A stretch of 64,000 nt of DNA, taken from Branchiostoma lanceolatum. Its lineage: Eukaryota > Chordata > Leptocardii > Amphioxiformes > Branchiostomatidae. Location of the stretch: contig NC_089738.1 in assembly GCF_035083965.1 (NCBI RefSeq), positions 12,302,734 to 12,366,733 of the forward strand, written 5' to 3'. The translations under genes and the position numbers were made by a program. Positions 19,701-32,363 of this stretch are shown here, one piece after another. Under the pieces are notes generated by a model. It saw nothing but the letters and a program-made list of their open reading frames with translations. It was not told the origin of the DNA and did no database searches. Numbering within the stretch: position 1 is the first letter of the stretch; each line of letters starts with the position of its first letter.

Positions 19701-22700
19701 ACATACATTTGCACTTTGATAAACAATAATGTACTGTTTATTGAACGAAACTAAAGAGTCCCACCCTAATGCACTTCTTGGATATTAAAGCTATCGGTAC
19801 ACAACCAAGTCTTTTATTCACACCGACGTTTCGGTGACTGTCTGTCACCTTCCTCAGGGCAATACTGACTGGTAATATTTCACACTACAGCTAGGTGTCG
19901 CTGCTTACAGATGCGGTTCCGAACTTAATGTATTTACATGTATACGCAGTTATGCGGTGTATACAATGCGATCCCAAACGTAAATGAGTGTATGTCATGC
20001 GTACATGTTGTTCTTTATGACCTCACCTGCTGTCACTAGTAACGATGTCTCCGTAGATGTTTCTTTTGTCCACCGCGTAGTCCCATTCCTCTTCTACAGC
20101 AGCGATGTAGAATGTGCGGATGGTCCCTGTGCTGTGGAACCAGAACTGTGGACCGTCTGCACCGCAGGTCTCCACAGACACTTTGGCCTTCATCCCGGCA
20201 CTGTAGTGGTCATTGGTCACGCATTTGATAGCCCAGTCACCTGAAACATGGAAACAAAACAAATTAAGATAATTAGTTTGATGGTATCGGTACTGAAGCT
20301 ACAGACACATAAAACAGAATTGAATGCATCTTTTACCAGTTAGACTTAGTCTAGTTTTTCTATAATTTGACATTCCTCATATTGTAAAACACAACTTATT
20401 GGTATGATGAATCTAAATGGGATTCTATCTCCTGGTTTAGCAGCCTGTAAATGGCCTTGCTGCTCTGGTGGTGGTAACGATTATGTTCTGGTCAATTTAC
20501 AACCAAGCGTTTGCCGTGAGCTTATTTTCGTTCAAAACGAAGCATAAAAGTGACATTTCAGGCATGCTTGTTTCAAATCAAAACAAGGTTTCAATAGACG
20601 TAATGAGATTACGTCTACAATGAGATAACGTTTCGTACCTTCGTTATCTGGCACCATCTCCAGAGTCTCTGTGGACCCAGGGAAGATGGAGATGGAGTCC
20701 CTGGTCTGTCCGTGGTACTGGAAGGTCAGACCGTGGAACGCCAAGGTGTGGATGTCAACCTCGGTCCCCAGACCCATGACGTACCACGTGACGTTGTCGT
20801 TTGTGCACATGCTCAGTCCGGGCAGGTTGGCGTACATATATCCGTTGATGCCTAGTAAGAGAGGTTTTAAAAAGTTGTAAATCATACATTTCTAATGAAG
20901 AAATAACGACGACATTAACCTGTAATACATTATTTCAGCTTTTCCAAACCTATCTCAAAGAAGGCAAAATTAACATTAAAACGCACCATGCATAAGATTT
21001 GACTCTGCAAAGTCTTCATCTTCTGGATCGGCGACAGTTCCAGACCCTGTAAAGTCCGCAATGTTTTCGTCCAGGTACCAGCTCTGATTCTCATCGTAGA
21101 CAGCGAGCATCAGAAAGAACTCTCGGCTGGAGCTGACGTCACGCTAGTAAGCAACAGAAAAAACCCTCATACCTTTTTCTGCATACTAATTGCGATCTTT
21201 GTCTTATTTGTTTTCAGCTGTTATCATTCTCTTCTTACGCGTAATGACTAGATAAGAAAAATCCTCTTTTGGTCCTATCTAGCTAGTAATATTACAATAT
21301 CAGGGCGAAACTTGATACATAATTCCCTTGCCGTCATTGAGGCACCGATACAAGCTTAACAAGTATAGTATGATACTACTAGTATTAGCTCGCCGCTTAG
21401 TTTTTTCTAAATCTAAAAACAATCGATGATAAATGTGCCTTGGTCCTTGGTAAGTCAACTTACCCGATTCCCTTCGCTGTCCAGTGTTCCTGCCTTACAG
21501 ACGACCATGGGTCCGACCAGTCCGGAGTAGGCGTCCTTGACCAAGCTGACCCCTGACCGGTACAGGTTCACTAGACACGTGGGGTCCCGCTCTGTTGGCG
21601 CCACGGACGGAGGGACAGTCCACACATAGGTGAAGGTTCCACCGGGCTCCACACTTCCACCTGATGACTTGTTACCTGAAAAATGGTACAGCACACTAGA
21701 TTTAGCTTTGGAAATTCCACTGTAGCATCTAGAGCAAGGTACGCCTTTCTTGCAGTCGAAGAATAATCAATCGACGATGTTATAAAAGCAACTACACCAG
21801 TAACACAACAGTGGATCATTACTCACCACTTCCATATGACGACCCCTCGTTCGACTTATTGTAGAAGACGCCGTGTGGCTCGATGCTGTACGGCCTGTCC
21901 GCCATGTTTTTGAACGTCACCATGATGGTGTCCCCGACCTCTGACCTGATGACCGGTCCCAGCATGCCTAGGTGCTGCTCCTCCTGAGTGCGGTTCTTGC
22001 GCACCGTGAAAGTGGCGTCGGTGTATTCCATGTAGAGAGCTTTCTTGTACTTCCCTCCGATACGCTCCGGTCCTTGCTCAAAGAATACTATCGAATCGCT
22101 GGCGACAAAGGAAGTTTAAATCAAGTATAATAATCATGACGGGTAAAAAAATACAATTCTAGACTATTAACTCGACAAGGACTAACCGGGGACGATACAA
22201 ACATCTAATAACCTTTTACTACTACCAATGTTCCGTCAATGCAAAACTATTACCTGCCGTCCTTGAGAAGACTCCCTCCTTCGAAGTGGTTTATCCCGGA
22301 AGGTGCGTAGTCCCAGGTCGCCATCTCTGCTGCGATGTAGTAATGGCGGACAGTCCCGTCCAGAGGTTCTTCGGGAACGGTGGCACCACAGCCGGCCACG
22401 TTGTACAAAGATTGCATTCCAGCTGAATATGGAACCATATACTAGCATCATATAGTACCGTGACGTTGACTATGATTAGCTTAAGATGAGACACAAGTTA
22501 AAATGAGCTGATGTACATTCTATGGCAAAGAATAGTGGAAAACCATACACACTCGCTGTAGCCGCATAGTTCCCGTTTAGAACTTTATTCAAGCCTAATA
22601 CATATAGCACGTTCTATGGTTAGTAATTTCAAGAGAGAGAACATGTCATTTTGTTGCAGCGCAGCCTGATCTGTTGATCCAGATTTTTTAAAGATCCCTC

Positions 22701-25700
22701 AACAGAGATGGGGGTCGATACCGACTACCGGGCACCTTTGACCCGTTGCTGACGTCACATCGCCACCCATGTCACGTGACATAGGCTTCTGGTCTGATCA
22801 ACTGGAGGAGGACCAAAGGACTGGTCGAAAGCTTGTTGGTATGTGCTTGTGTACGGAACTACCGTGTATTTTTCCTATACAGATATTTCTTCCATTCGTA
22901 CTTGTAAGACCCTCACCCGAAAAATGGTCTCCTACTTGACAGCTGACCATCCACTCTCCAATGTTTCGTGGCTCCATAACAGCGGTCGCAAAGGATGCTG
23001 GGAATATCCCTGCTGTGTCAGTTCTGAAAGGTTGTGTCAACATTTAAGTTTTAAAGACATGCCAACCAGCATTTGTACAATTCTATATATATATATGTAC
23101 CTGATATAAGTCACGACTTAGTATATAACAAGTGTTTAAAAGTGCTATGAATTGCTCAAATTAACAATAAAACATTTGTTAAGATACCTGTGAAATTGGA
23201 TGCTGACTTCGTGACCCCGGAAGTGAATGGTGTGGATGTCGACCTCTCCGCCCCTCCCCACCAGGTGCCACGTGACGTTCTCTCCCACACACATGTCCAG
23301 ACCGGGCAGGTTTCCGTACAGGTAGCCGTTTATACCGTGCATCAAGTTACTCTCCTGGAAAAGTAGCATCAATCATTAGAGGAAAATACAGTCTTGGTGA
23401 AAAGCGACGCGCGTAGGGAAAAACATAATCACGGTCTAGCTGTTTATCTATGCAAATCTAAAGTTTAAATTTTCTTCCATTGTTCCTGATGACTTGTATC
23501 TTGGTAGAAAATGAAATGACGCGTTTTCATGACTCCCAAAAAGGTTTTAATGTCAAAAATCTGTAAAAAAAACTCGTTACCAGGCAAAAAAGGTTGCCTA
23601 GCAACAGTTGCCATGGAACAGCAGGTAACTTAAGGAAATTTTCATTGGCTCTACCCCTAGAATTGTTTCTGTTGTTGTATAGAATGTTTATGCCAAATTT
23701 CATGCTTTTACCATCATGATAGTTTGCACAATTTTTGCACCGATCGCCAAGACGATAATGTGTTTTCACCTAAGGAAACTCTCACATACCTGAAAGTCTT
23801 CGTCTTCCTTCAGGGCTGCTGCCTCAGCTTCGGTGACGCTCAAGTAGCGTCCGATGGTTTCATCTATGTACCAGCTGTTGTTCTCGTCTAGGATGCCGAA
23901 GTTCAAGACGAAGTCTTTGTCGACTCCTTTTTGCTTACCGTCGCTGCCAAGGTAACCTGCGAAAGATAGAAGGGAAGGAAATTTAGACTAGTGTGAAGCA
24001 GTGAGACATGTTGAAGTATACAATTGCAAAAAGCAGCTGGTTAGAACATTTATCATCACTTCGCGCATGTATTTACTCAGTATGCGTCTTTGCCCACAAT
24101 GCGCCTTTACTCACCATGCGTCTTTGCCCACTATGTGCCTTTACTCACCATGCGTCTTTGCCCACAATGCACCTTTAATCATCATGCGTCTTTGACCACT
24201 ATGCAACTTTACTCACCATGCGCCTTTGCCCACCATCCGTCTTAACCCGCCGTGCTTATCTAACTACCACGCGCCTTTACAGAGTTGATGAACGTAGGTA
24301 GTGCATGGTCTACCTACACGTGCATGTCCATGTGTACACACATAAACATGACAGCAAACAAATCTTTGACCTTAACATGCAACAGGAGGTTTACATACAC
24401 ACCTGGTTTGCACGTCACTATCGTTCCCGTCAGGCCTGCGTTCATGTCCTTGTCGGCAGCGACGTGCGAGTGGTACATCCACGTCAAACATGGCGGATCG
24501 TCGTCAGCGGGAGCCTCGTTCTGAGTCACCTGCCAGGTGTACACATAGGTGCCGCCCGGTGGTACATGGTCGTCCGATTTGTTCGTACCAGACGTGCCGT
24601 CAAAGTAAAGGGCTCCTACATGTACATGTATGTGAAAGAACACCCTTCTCAATTATCAGTGTTGGTACACAAATATCGATATCTTTATTAGCAATGATTA
24701 GTTAGTTCGAAGTTTTAAGTGCGCGAGTGCAGTGTAATGCACTGTGGGTGATATGTCAATGTTGAAGGCCCCAGGCCGTTCTATGTATGATTATCGACAT
24801 ATGACCTACTATGTCTTACGTTGCAAATGTGCAATTAAAACGGCAAAGTAGCTTTTTTGGAGGGTTGGTTAGCCATATGTGAGTGTTCAGCGTAACGGGT
24901 GAAAATAAAGTGGCAGAACATAGAAACACAGCGGAAGTGTTCAAAAAACACTTGCCTTCACTGTTTTTCTCGTACAGGACTCCGTGAGGATGCATGCTGT
25001 AGGACCGTGAAGCCATGTTCTTGAAGTGCACAATGATGTTCTCCCCCACTTCTCCGCTAATGGTAGGTCCCAGGTACCCTAACCATGATGGGTGTTGTTT
25101 CTCCACGGTGAAGGTTGCGTCCGTGTATTCCCGGAACAACGCCTTCTTGTAGACGCTGCCGATCCGGTTTGGACCCGGTTCTAAGAACACCGCTGCGTCA
25201 CTGAAACGGACAAGGAAAAGGCATGTCTCAGTTCAAATCTTCGAACGTAAAGTGCAAACCTGGCTTCTGATTGAAGCCTTAGTTGTGCCTGTCTTACACA
25301 AAAGATGAGCCCTTTCATGATTTGTTGCCGCCTCAGTATCGTCTTCACCGTTATTTAAGCCCCTATGACAAATTCAGGACATTCACACGACTTGCTCCAG
25401 ACCACTTCCCAACCAAGGTCGAAGCTGGGTTGGAAGTAGCCTAGCTAAGTTTGCTACTCTGATTGAATCCAAGCAGAATAGGACTTTTCCGATGTTGAAT
25501 GGTACAGACGACTTTTAAAAACTAATAGACAACCTTGGCGACCAACTCCCAACCACAGATGACCTTTCTCACGACTAACTCGCACCATGGTCTGCAGAAA
25601 GTCGGGAAGCTATGGTCGGCTATGCGAGACGTGCTTAACACCTAGGTAAATAACGAAAAGTCACATATTGATCCCATTGTTGAATGAACGGCTACATACA

Positions 25701-27268
25701 TTTACATTAACCATGCCATACATACCATACCTGTCTACGTGACCTAAAACAACTTGAATGCAAGGTGGATCAAAACACAGGAATGCCCACACAAGAAACC
25801 TGGATGTTGCCAGAGCTGTCACTCCAACACAATAGAAATGTCACTCCAGCAGAATGAGAGCGCCTTTTGTACACCTATTTTTGCCTTAAACATTATCGAT
25901 TGATGTCGTTGCCGTATATATGTCGACGCAAAATTTAAACTCTTGGCCCGACACTTCTCTACTCCCCACCTATATATCCCGCCAAGCTTATATAGCAGGG
26001 TCCCGGGGACATTCTTTGATGTACCCGGAATTATATAGAATTATATCTTTATCTATAATGCTATTGCTATATTTACATTGACTCGCACGAAAATGTGTCT
26101 GTCTCTCCGAGCTAGAAGAAAATGTGTTTTTTCGTCAAAACATTCAAGAAAAAGTGACCAAAGTCTCCAAATATATTTATATCTAGCGACCTCTAGAATG
26201 CGACTGTCCCTCTTCCTAGGGCTGTATCATCAGGGTTTTTTTTTTTTTTTTTCAAAACAAAAACCACGCAGCTCGCGGACAGCCAAGAAAATTCCTGTAA
26301 TCCGTGCAAACTGCACACATTCTACTATTAGGCTCGCTTCCTCAGAACGTCGCCAAAAATGGCACCAGGAAAAGGTCGACCTTAGAGCCGGGCGGACGAT
26401 GCCCCAGTCCAGTTTACTCAGGTCATGTCTAGACCGTAGTAGCTGCCCCAGCTGAAAGCTTAGTAGCAAAACACCGAGACTTCAGTTACTTTTCTGCATG
26501 TACTCAGATATCATTGGTCATTGTAACTAGTAACTTGAAATGTGAAACAACCGTTACGTATACGATGTTCTTCGTCGTGGCATATTCTTGCTGTGATGAC
26601 ATAGTTACACAAACGTGATGCTCTTATACAATGTACGGCTACCCCCTAATACGTTACATATTAAAACTTGAGGAAAGCAACCAAACGCTACTTAAGTATC
26701 ATACATACCTGCAGACATGTTTATTAACATGAAGGCAAAGGTTAAAGTTGTACGTGACTCGATTTCGAAAAACAATAACTGAAAGATACATAAATACCAA
26801 CCTAAAGCATCAGTATCAACCACTTGAAGTTTCAGGATCTGTCACGCTTATGCAACCTCCGTAAATGAATAAACTGCTGTGTATCTTAGGGCCCGGTCAC
26901 ATACCGTCGTATAATCGTCGCAATATTACAAACTATGGGCATTCTTGAGATAATATATGAACTAATATGTCCTGCAAATTGCATCTGTCTTGTAACGGAA
27001 AAGGCTTTATTCGATCCTTGGAAGGGAAGGAACCCTACACTTTTCGAAAATATCTTTTATCAAAGTCGAGGCTTAGCTATGAAAGTTTATATGATTACCT
27101 GTCCGCAGAGATGGCAGTCTCGGTGATCTTGTTGAAGCCTCCAGGTGCGTAGTCCCACCACACTTCTTTACAGGCGACGTAGTAGTGTCTTTCTTTTGTT
27201 GCCGCATTTGTGCACGCTATAAGGTAGCCGCACAGAAGAACACAGACGCTCTTCAGGAAAGCAGACAT
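16740..27268 (-). CDS. HEPH-like: Hephaestin-like membrane-anchored multicopper ferroxidase
   Basis: Sixteen exons: 27268-27099, 25200-24956, 24615-24403, 23956-23790, 23354-23188, 23023-22917, 22422-22254, 22098-21827, 21675-21464, 21143-20987, 20851-20639, 20240-20027, 19458-18815, 18433-18245, 17690-17538 and 16972-16740 (1174 aa). It has a signal peptide (1-22) and six cupredoxin domains in three pairs. The trinuclear-cluster histidines are all present: MHPHG (H127, H129), MYHSH (H187, H189), HTVHFH (H1018-H1023) and HCHVADH (1065-1071). Each of domains 2, 4 and 6 has a complete type 1 His-Cys-His-Met set. A single transmembrane segment (about 1126-1148) and a basic cytoplasmic tail follow, as in hephaestin. 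The expected role is Fe(II) to Fe(III) oxidation at the cell surface during iron export. Oddities: exon 2 ends in a GC splice donor, and the domain 6 iron-site His is Phe (F983). An upstream in-frame ATG at 27292 is possible. The neighbour at 32364-41969 is a paralogue. Confidence 0.93.
18498..18698. mobile_element. MITE with GCGCATGCGC-type terminal inverted repeats, copy 1
   Basis: The left end reads GGCTCCAACTGTGCATGCGC and the right end GCGCATGCGCAATTGGAACC, which are inverted repeats around a ~160-nt core with no ORF. A second copy is at 35118-35282, and diverged copies are at 24718-24843 and 56050-56215. It lies in intron 13 of the hephaestin-like gene. Confidence 0.75.
19800..19912 (-). 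ncRNA. Hammerhead ribozyme-like repeat, copy 3 (best match)
   Basis: On the minus strand: ATTGCC, CTGAGGA, a perfect 6-bp stem II (GGTGAC/GTCACC) with a 5-nt loop, GAAA, then CGTC and GGTGTGAAT. Both core strands fit the hammerhead consensus. Stem I can form from GCC/GGU plus AUU/AAU. Stem III would be only the palindrome ACGU, as expected for a minimal or dimeric hammerhead. It is in sense orientation in intron 12 of the hephaestin-like gene. Activity is inferred, not shown. Confidence 0.55.
24065..24285. repeat. 18-bp minisatellite
   Basis: About twelve diverged copies of CACCATGCGTCTTTGCC and CACAATGCGCCTTTACT alternate, giving an 18-bp unit and a 36-bp higher-order period. It lies in intron 3 of the hephaestin-like gene. 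Confidence 0.8.
24718..24843. mobile_element. Diverged MITE, copy 3 of the GCGCATGCGC family
   Basis: Shares GTGCAGTGTAATGCACTGTGGGT and TATGTCAA-type text with the copies at 18498 and 35118, but its terminal repeats are degraded. Confidence 0.45.
25380..25560. repeat. Dispersed repeat shared with 62510-62670
   Basis: Shares CATTC, ACCACTTCCC, CAACCAAGGTCG, GCTGGGTTGG and TCCAAGCAGAATA in the same order with 62510-62670. It lies in intron 1 of the hephaestin-like gene and has no coding capacity. Confidence 0.6.
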
Positions 27269-29040
27269 GGTGGAAGTCCCGTGTACTGGCAAGTCAAGCT
27301 ACGACACGAACTACCGTTTACGCAATCCCACTTACGTATGTCCCCATAATGTGTACAATATGTGACTAGTGCTAGCAAACAGACATTTAGGGTGCGCCCG
27401 AATCTAGGGATGAAAGTCCATCGGTACAACTCGGTGCGTGAAGCGGCGTCACATAGATGACAGTAGGAGAAAGACGTATTGACGTAACCTAGTGACTTTA
27501 CATAATGAGATGGCAAAATACTTTTTGTATTTGAGGTTGTATTGGAGATGTTCAGGTCGAAGTCTTTGAAACATCTAATCTCTAAGTGTTTATTAAAGGT
27601 GTGCCTGAAATACAAGGTAAAACGTGTGTCTGTATACTCGTACGTACCACCAAAACGTCCGATCGGACTTATCTACAGGCGTATGGTGCCATAATGTATA
27701 TGCATAGGCTATGTTGTTGTTTTTGCTATCTGGTGTCAGATAATAATTTTAAGATCCTTGTAAGATAAAAGTAAATGATAATTGATAATATATTTATTAC
27801 AGACTCAACACACTTTTAACAGTACCATGTAGAAACACCAAACATATTCTATATTCTGAAATTGCTTTATTTTACCCTGCATTTGTACTTAGTAATGCTC
27901 GAAACTATAATCAGGTCCTAAAATACCATGCAGCAGCCTCTAACTGAATTTCAGATCGTACGTTCTTTGGCCTTTGTCTGTGCATTAGCGAGGAAGTATA
28001 CGACTTAGTGTTTTTTCCTGCCACTAAAAGTTTCACCTTAATTCGGGATTTTCCGTCATTCCATTTACAATCTTGGAATTATTATCTTTTTTTTTAATTA
28101 AACGTGTTGCAGGATTCTAGTCAGTTTGTATGCCAAAAGGGGTATGTACATGTACTCCCCGCCTTGAATGAAGACCCTTGAACGAACAAGATTGAATATT
28201 TGTATAACCTTTGTCTGGATAACGTAACTTTGATCCATGTTGTAAAGGTATGCTTTGAAATACAGCGACGCTTACAAGCTTACAAAATGCAGTTTACGTA
28301 ATTTGTATCAATGCAATTTGCTTGAACAACTACATGAGATATCATGGACAAAAAACGAATTTTTTTACGCTTTGTGTGTTTTGTCGTCTATTTAGTTTGG
28401 CGTGATATTCCCATTATAAAATCAAGAATAACAGAAATCCAATTTAGGACGCAGCGAGGTCGCAAGCGTGTCGCGGGCCCAGTGAAATAGGCATGTCTCA
28501 CTTCGCCGCGACCTGTTGGTCGATCGTTTGCAACTGACATTCGTAAACTTGTTGAGAACTGGTTGCCAAAGGACGTCAATGTCTTGTCTGAAATGGCGAC
28601 TGTTTTCAAAAGTTCTATAAAAACGCAAGTGGCAAAATGCCGACAATGGACGCGACTAAGACGCGAACTAGTCTCCCATATTGGCCCCCTATTAGTATAT
28701 ATTACGCTTCGTTTCGAGCATGGAAAGTGACTCGAGATCGACAGAATATATGTCGAGGTAACACCTATGTCGGCTAGAATTATGTATTTCACCCAGGCAG
28801 GCTACGTGGTATCTTAACTAGCTAGGTAGGCTGGGATATCAATGTAATTTGAATAGGCAAGGATATTATGCAATCATGGGGGTTGCTAACACACTAAGCG
28901 ACTTCCCACTAAGACTGGATTTACAAACGCATTTCCAAGCACATTAGTGGGCTCCGAGTACTCCGAGTACACTCGGAGTGTGAGTTTACTTGGAAACGCG
29001 TACGTAAACCAGGCCAAGGTAACTTGAAACCCGCACTCAC

Positions 29041-29155
29041 CTATCATATTTGTTGTGAGGCTAACCAGAACGAAGACAACGCGCAGCCAGTGGCGCTCAC
29101 AATGCACCCGGGCCTCACGGAAGGTCTCCATGCTAACTCCGGTGCCCAAATCCAC
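29041..29155 (-). CDS. Possible orphan first exon with hydrophobic segment
   Basis: A minus-strand open stretch starts with ATG at 29155 (or 29131) and ends exactly at a consensus donor (ATAG then GTGAGTG). It encodes 38 residues ending in WLRVVFVLVSLTTNMIG, resembling a signal or anchor sequence. I found no partner exon downstream, and its phase (1) does not fit the start of the hephaestin-like gene at 27268. It could be a lineage-specific gene, an alternative 5' exon or chance. Confidence 0.2.
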
Positions 29156-31879
29156 ACCTTTAACGTACAGGAATAGTGTGACTGAGCGACACCGAGCGAC
29201 ACCCTTCTATGTTCTTGTCAAGGTGCCTAGTAAACTACTCGTTTAACTTGTCTGAAGATATTTCCTTATGCCGTCACGCCTGAAGATATTTCCTTATGCC
29301 CTCACCAGAAACTTCATTGTCTATGTTCAGGCGGCGTTGCTTGCGTTACCTTACACCTGAACGATACAATGGGCTGCCAAGGGTAAGTTTACCAGTCAAC
29401 ACCAACCAACGTTTATCATTAGAAGACTCCGCGGTGTGTGGGACGAGGGGGGGGGGGCTGTAATGACATTGACAATTTATGACAAGTACATGTATGAAAC
29501 ATTTGTAGAGGGAATTCCTTCTCATCAGATCCTCCATACCGACACCAAAAAGTGTTGCCAGGGTGCATGTTCACCTATAATCAAATCCACTGTCTTTCCT
29601 TGCTAACATTGAATTCCAAAGCCTCAATAATAATGCTGCATATTCTTTACTCTTTTGATTTTCTGACTATCAATTTGTGTATTGATGCAATATCTTTACG
29701 ATGCTTGTATTGGGTCACTGTTTGTTTATCTTGCTTTATTTACTGGTGTACAAAACCTTAGTTTTAAGTTTCACCGAATGACTTTATGGAAATACATGTA
29801 GATGTATTCTCTTTTAGTCTTTGTCTTTGTTCGCTAAATTCGCTCACTCATTCTCTGACTCAGGCTAAGTGCGGGCGGAACGCAAGACAGAAGTCAGAAG
29901 TTCTTATCAGTCGTACTTTTCAACATGGGAATGGATATTGATAAGTAGCCCGGGCCGCTCACACTAATAAGCTCTGCATCATGCTTGTACCAAATCCATT
30001 TGTGTGTGCTCTCGTCAACAAGGAATAAACTAACTTACATCGCATCACGTGGAGCGCTTTTTTTATACACCACCTCGTCAGACTAAAGATATTTCTGGTT
30101 TCCATGTCTGTTTTTCTTCCAACGCCCCCTCCCCATTCTTCTACTTTTCTCTCCTGATTTCCGTAACGACGTTAGATTTCACTCAGGCTGACGAAGTAAT
30201 AAAGTAAGAAAAATAACGGAATTGGGATGGCTTTTGATGAGGTCCTGTCAGAACTATGAGGGTTGAATATTGTATCGATGAAAACCTCTATCAGAGGGAA
30301 GGTACCATTTCCACCATGCATAACACATGGGTCTGCATGGGGGGGGGGGGAGACTATTCAATTACTGGAATATGAATTTTTGAAGTCGCTCAGTTGAAAT
30401 GAAATCTTACAAAAATTGTTAATTTCTTATTCATAAAATGTAGTCTTTTCGAAAATCTCAACCGCAACTGGGATTGAGTCACTACCCGTACTTTGCCCCT
30501 GATCGGGTCATATGGGGGTCATTACCGACGAATAAGAAGTGATTGTCATGCGTTCTGCATGAAGATTTCCTAGTTATTTTGTTCCTCGTCCCACTGTTTA
30601 TACCTCAGCACGTCCGTGTCTTTCACGGTGATACACCAGAGCAGGTGTTGTTTACTGTGAGTCTGTGTTTTAGGCCAGACTCTGTCAATCTTATGTCTTA
30701 TGCATTGGGGTAAAAAATACATTTAGCCGAACTTCGGTCAGGTTGACAATTAGCGAAGGGTATTTTTGTACCGACTCAAACACATGTTCGTACGTGTTTT
30801 TACCTCGATTTTTACCTCGTGTACGGAGATTTTGTTTTCGGTGTGTCTGTTTGTGGGTTTGCTTGTGTGTCCACACAAACATAACTCCTATGGTTGTGGT
30901 AAATATGAGTTATAACAGTAGGGATTTTGCAGTCTTGTGATATCATACCATCTAAGTGGGATGCTATGCACATGTAGATATCTGTTCTGTTTTTGTATCC
31001 GTAAAGCCGTAATATCCGTCCTTCGGCGTAACACACCAGTTCTGCACTGAAAAATATTTCCTTTGTTGCGCTTTTCATGTATATTAATCAAACATGTTGT
31101 TAGCTGGTCAGGTTCCTCTCACTAGGGACGCAAGGATGACACACACACAACTTTGTAACTGCAACTCGTGCATTAACGTCATCCCGTACACACCAGAATG
31201 ACCCTCAGTACCCCAGAAAGATGTAGGACCGCCATGTTGTGTGGTCTGTCACAGTGTCTGAAAAACCGACATAAGGGGGCTTGGAAAGTTGAGTGAGAGC
31301 GAATCCCGAGTACGATCGATGCGTACGGGCAAATCTTGTGTCCGTTAGTCCTCGCGAATACGTGTAGGGGCGTTCTTATAAAAGAACAGGGGGGGGGGGT
31401 AACACCACCGCCCGTCACTGCTATAATAGAAAAACCAAAACATTATTTTTGACCCTCCTCCGTAGCCGACTCCCTTCATAAAATTGACTCTATTTGGCCA
31501 ATTTCTATTTTTCCCAGCGACCCGCGGAGGCTGGTAGAGCCTAATCCCCTATATCCTTGCTTAACATTTCAAATTCAAACAAGGTCAGACAACAGTTTAG
31601 GGTCCAAATGGATGAGAATGGGACGAATTTCACAATAGTTACACAATCGACGAAACAAATGCTCCCATTGTACAAACTACATTTTATCAATCAAGTCGGC
31701 TGTAACATTTATACAAATTCATATTCTGAAAATGCAATGAGTTTTAACAGAAAGTATGGTGAACTGTAAACTGCCCGCTGGGCGGTAATCCACACAAGCA
31801 ATGGTGATAGCCAGCCCACGACCACCTTGTTCGCCAAGCAATGGCTTATCACTTGTAAGCATTGGGCAACGATGTTTGT

Positions 31880-32250
31880 TTGTTTAACATACGTAACGCA
31901 ACGTAACATACATTTTACGTTAACGTGGTGCGTTTGATGCGTTATGTTAACGCGTAGGACTTGCATACGTTACATTAACGTCATGCCTTATGATAACGTA
32001 AAGGACTATGTTACGTTAAGCAGTGCGTTATGATAACTATGAATACGTTATGTTAACGTAGTTTGTTAATAGTATGATGACTTGAAGTGGGGTACATACC
32101 ACATTAACATAACCCATTTAAGTACGTAATTATAACCCCAAAACGTGACGTTTACGATAATACGATATTTTGATCTGAAAATGCGAGGACCATACGTACG
32201 TCACGGCAAGCATAGACCCAAAAACGTGACGTTTTTTACGTACGTAATTT
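31880..32250. repeat. Cluster of ACGTTA/TAACGT palindromes
   Basis: Degenerate copies of GTTATGTTAACG, ACGTTAACGT and AAAACGTGACGTTTT-like palindromes recur about every 20-40 nt downstream of the ceruloplasmin-like gene. Confidence 0.6.
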
Positions 32251-32363
32251 TGACAGGGAAATGATGCCATATTAATGGTCGCTCAATGCATATGCATGGT
32301 CGCTCAACGTTCGCCACCTTGCGGTGGAAAGGGTGTATAACCGTGAACTTTTATCGTTTGCGT

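Larger units (their letters stand above)
27269..32363. other. Intergenic region between the two ferroxidase genes
   Basis: These 5.1 kb include the promoter of the hephaestin-like gene (near 27269) and the 3' end of the ceruloplasmin-like gene. Apart from a possible orphan exon (29041-29155), an imperfect hairpin near 28925-29000, poly-G runs (29447, 30340, 31388), a GTAACACACCAG repeat (31005-31060) and palindromes at 31880-32250, I see nothing recognisable. Confidence 0.5.
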
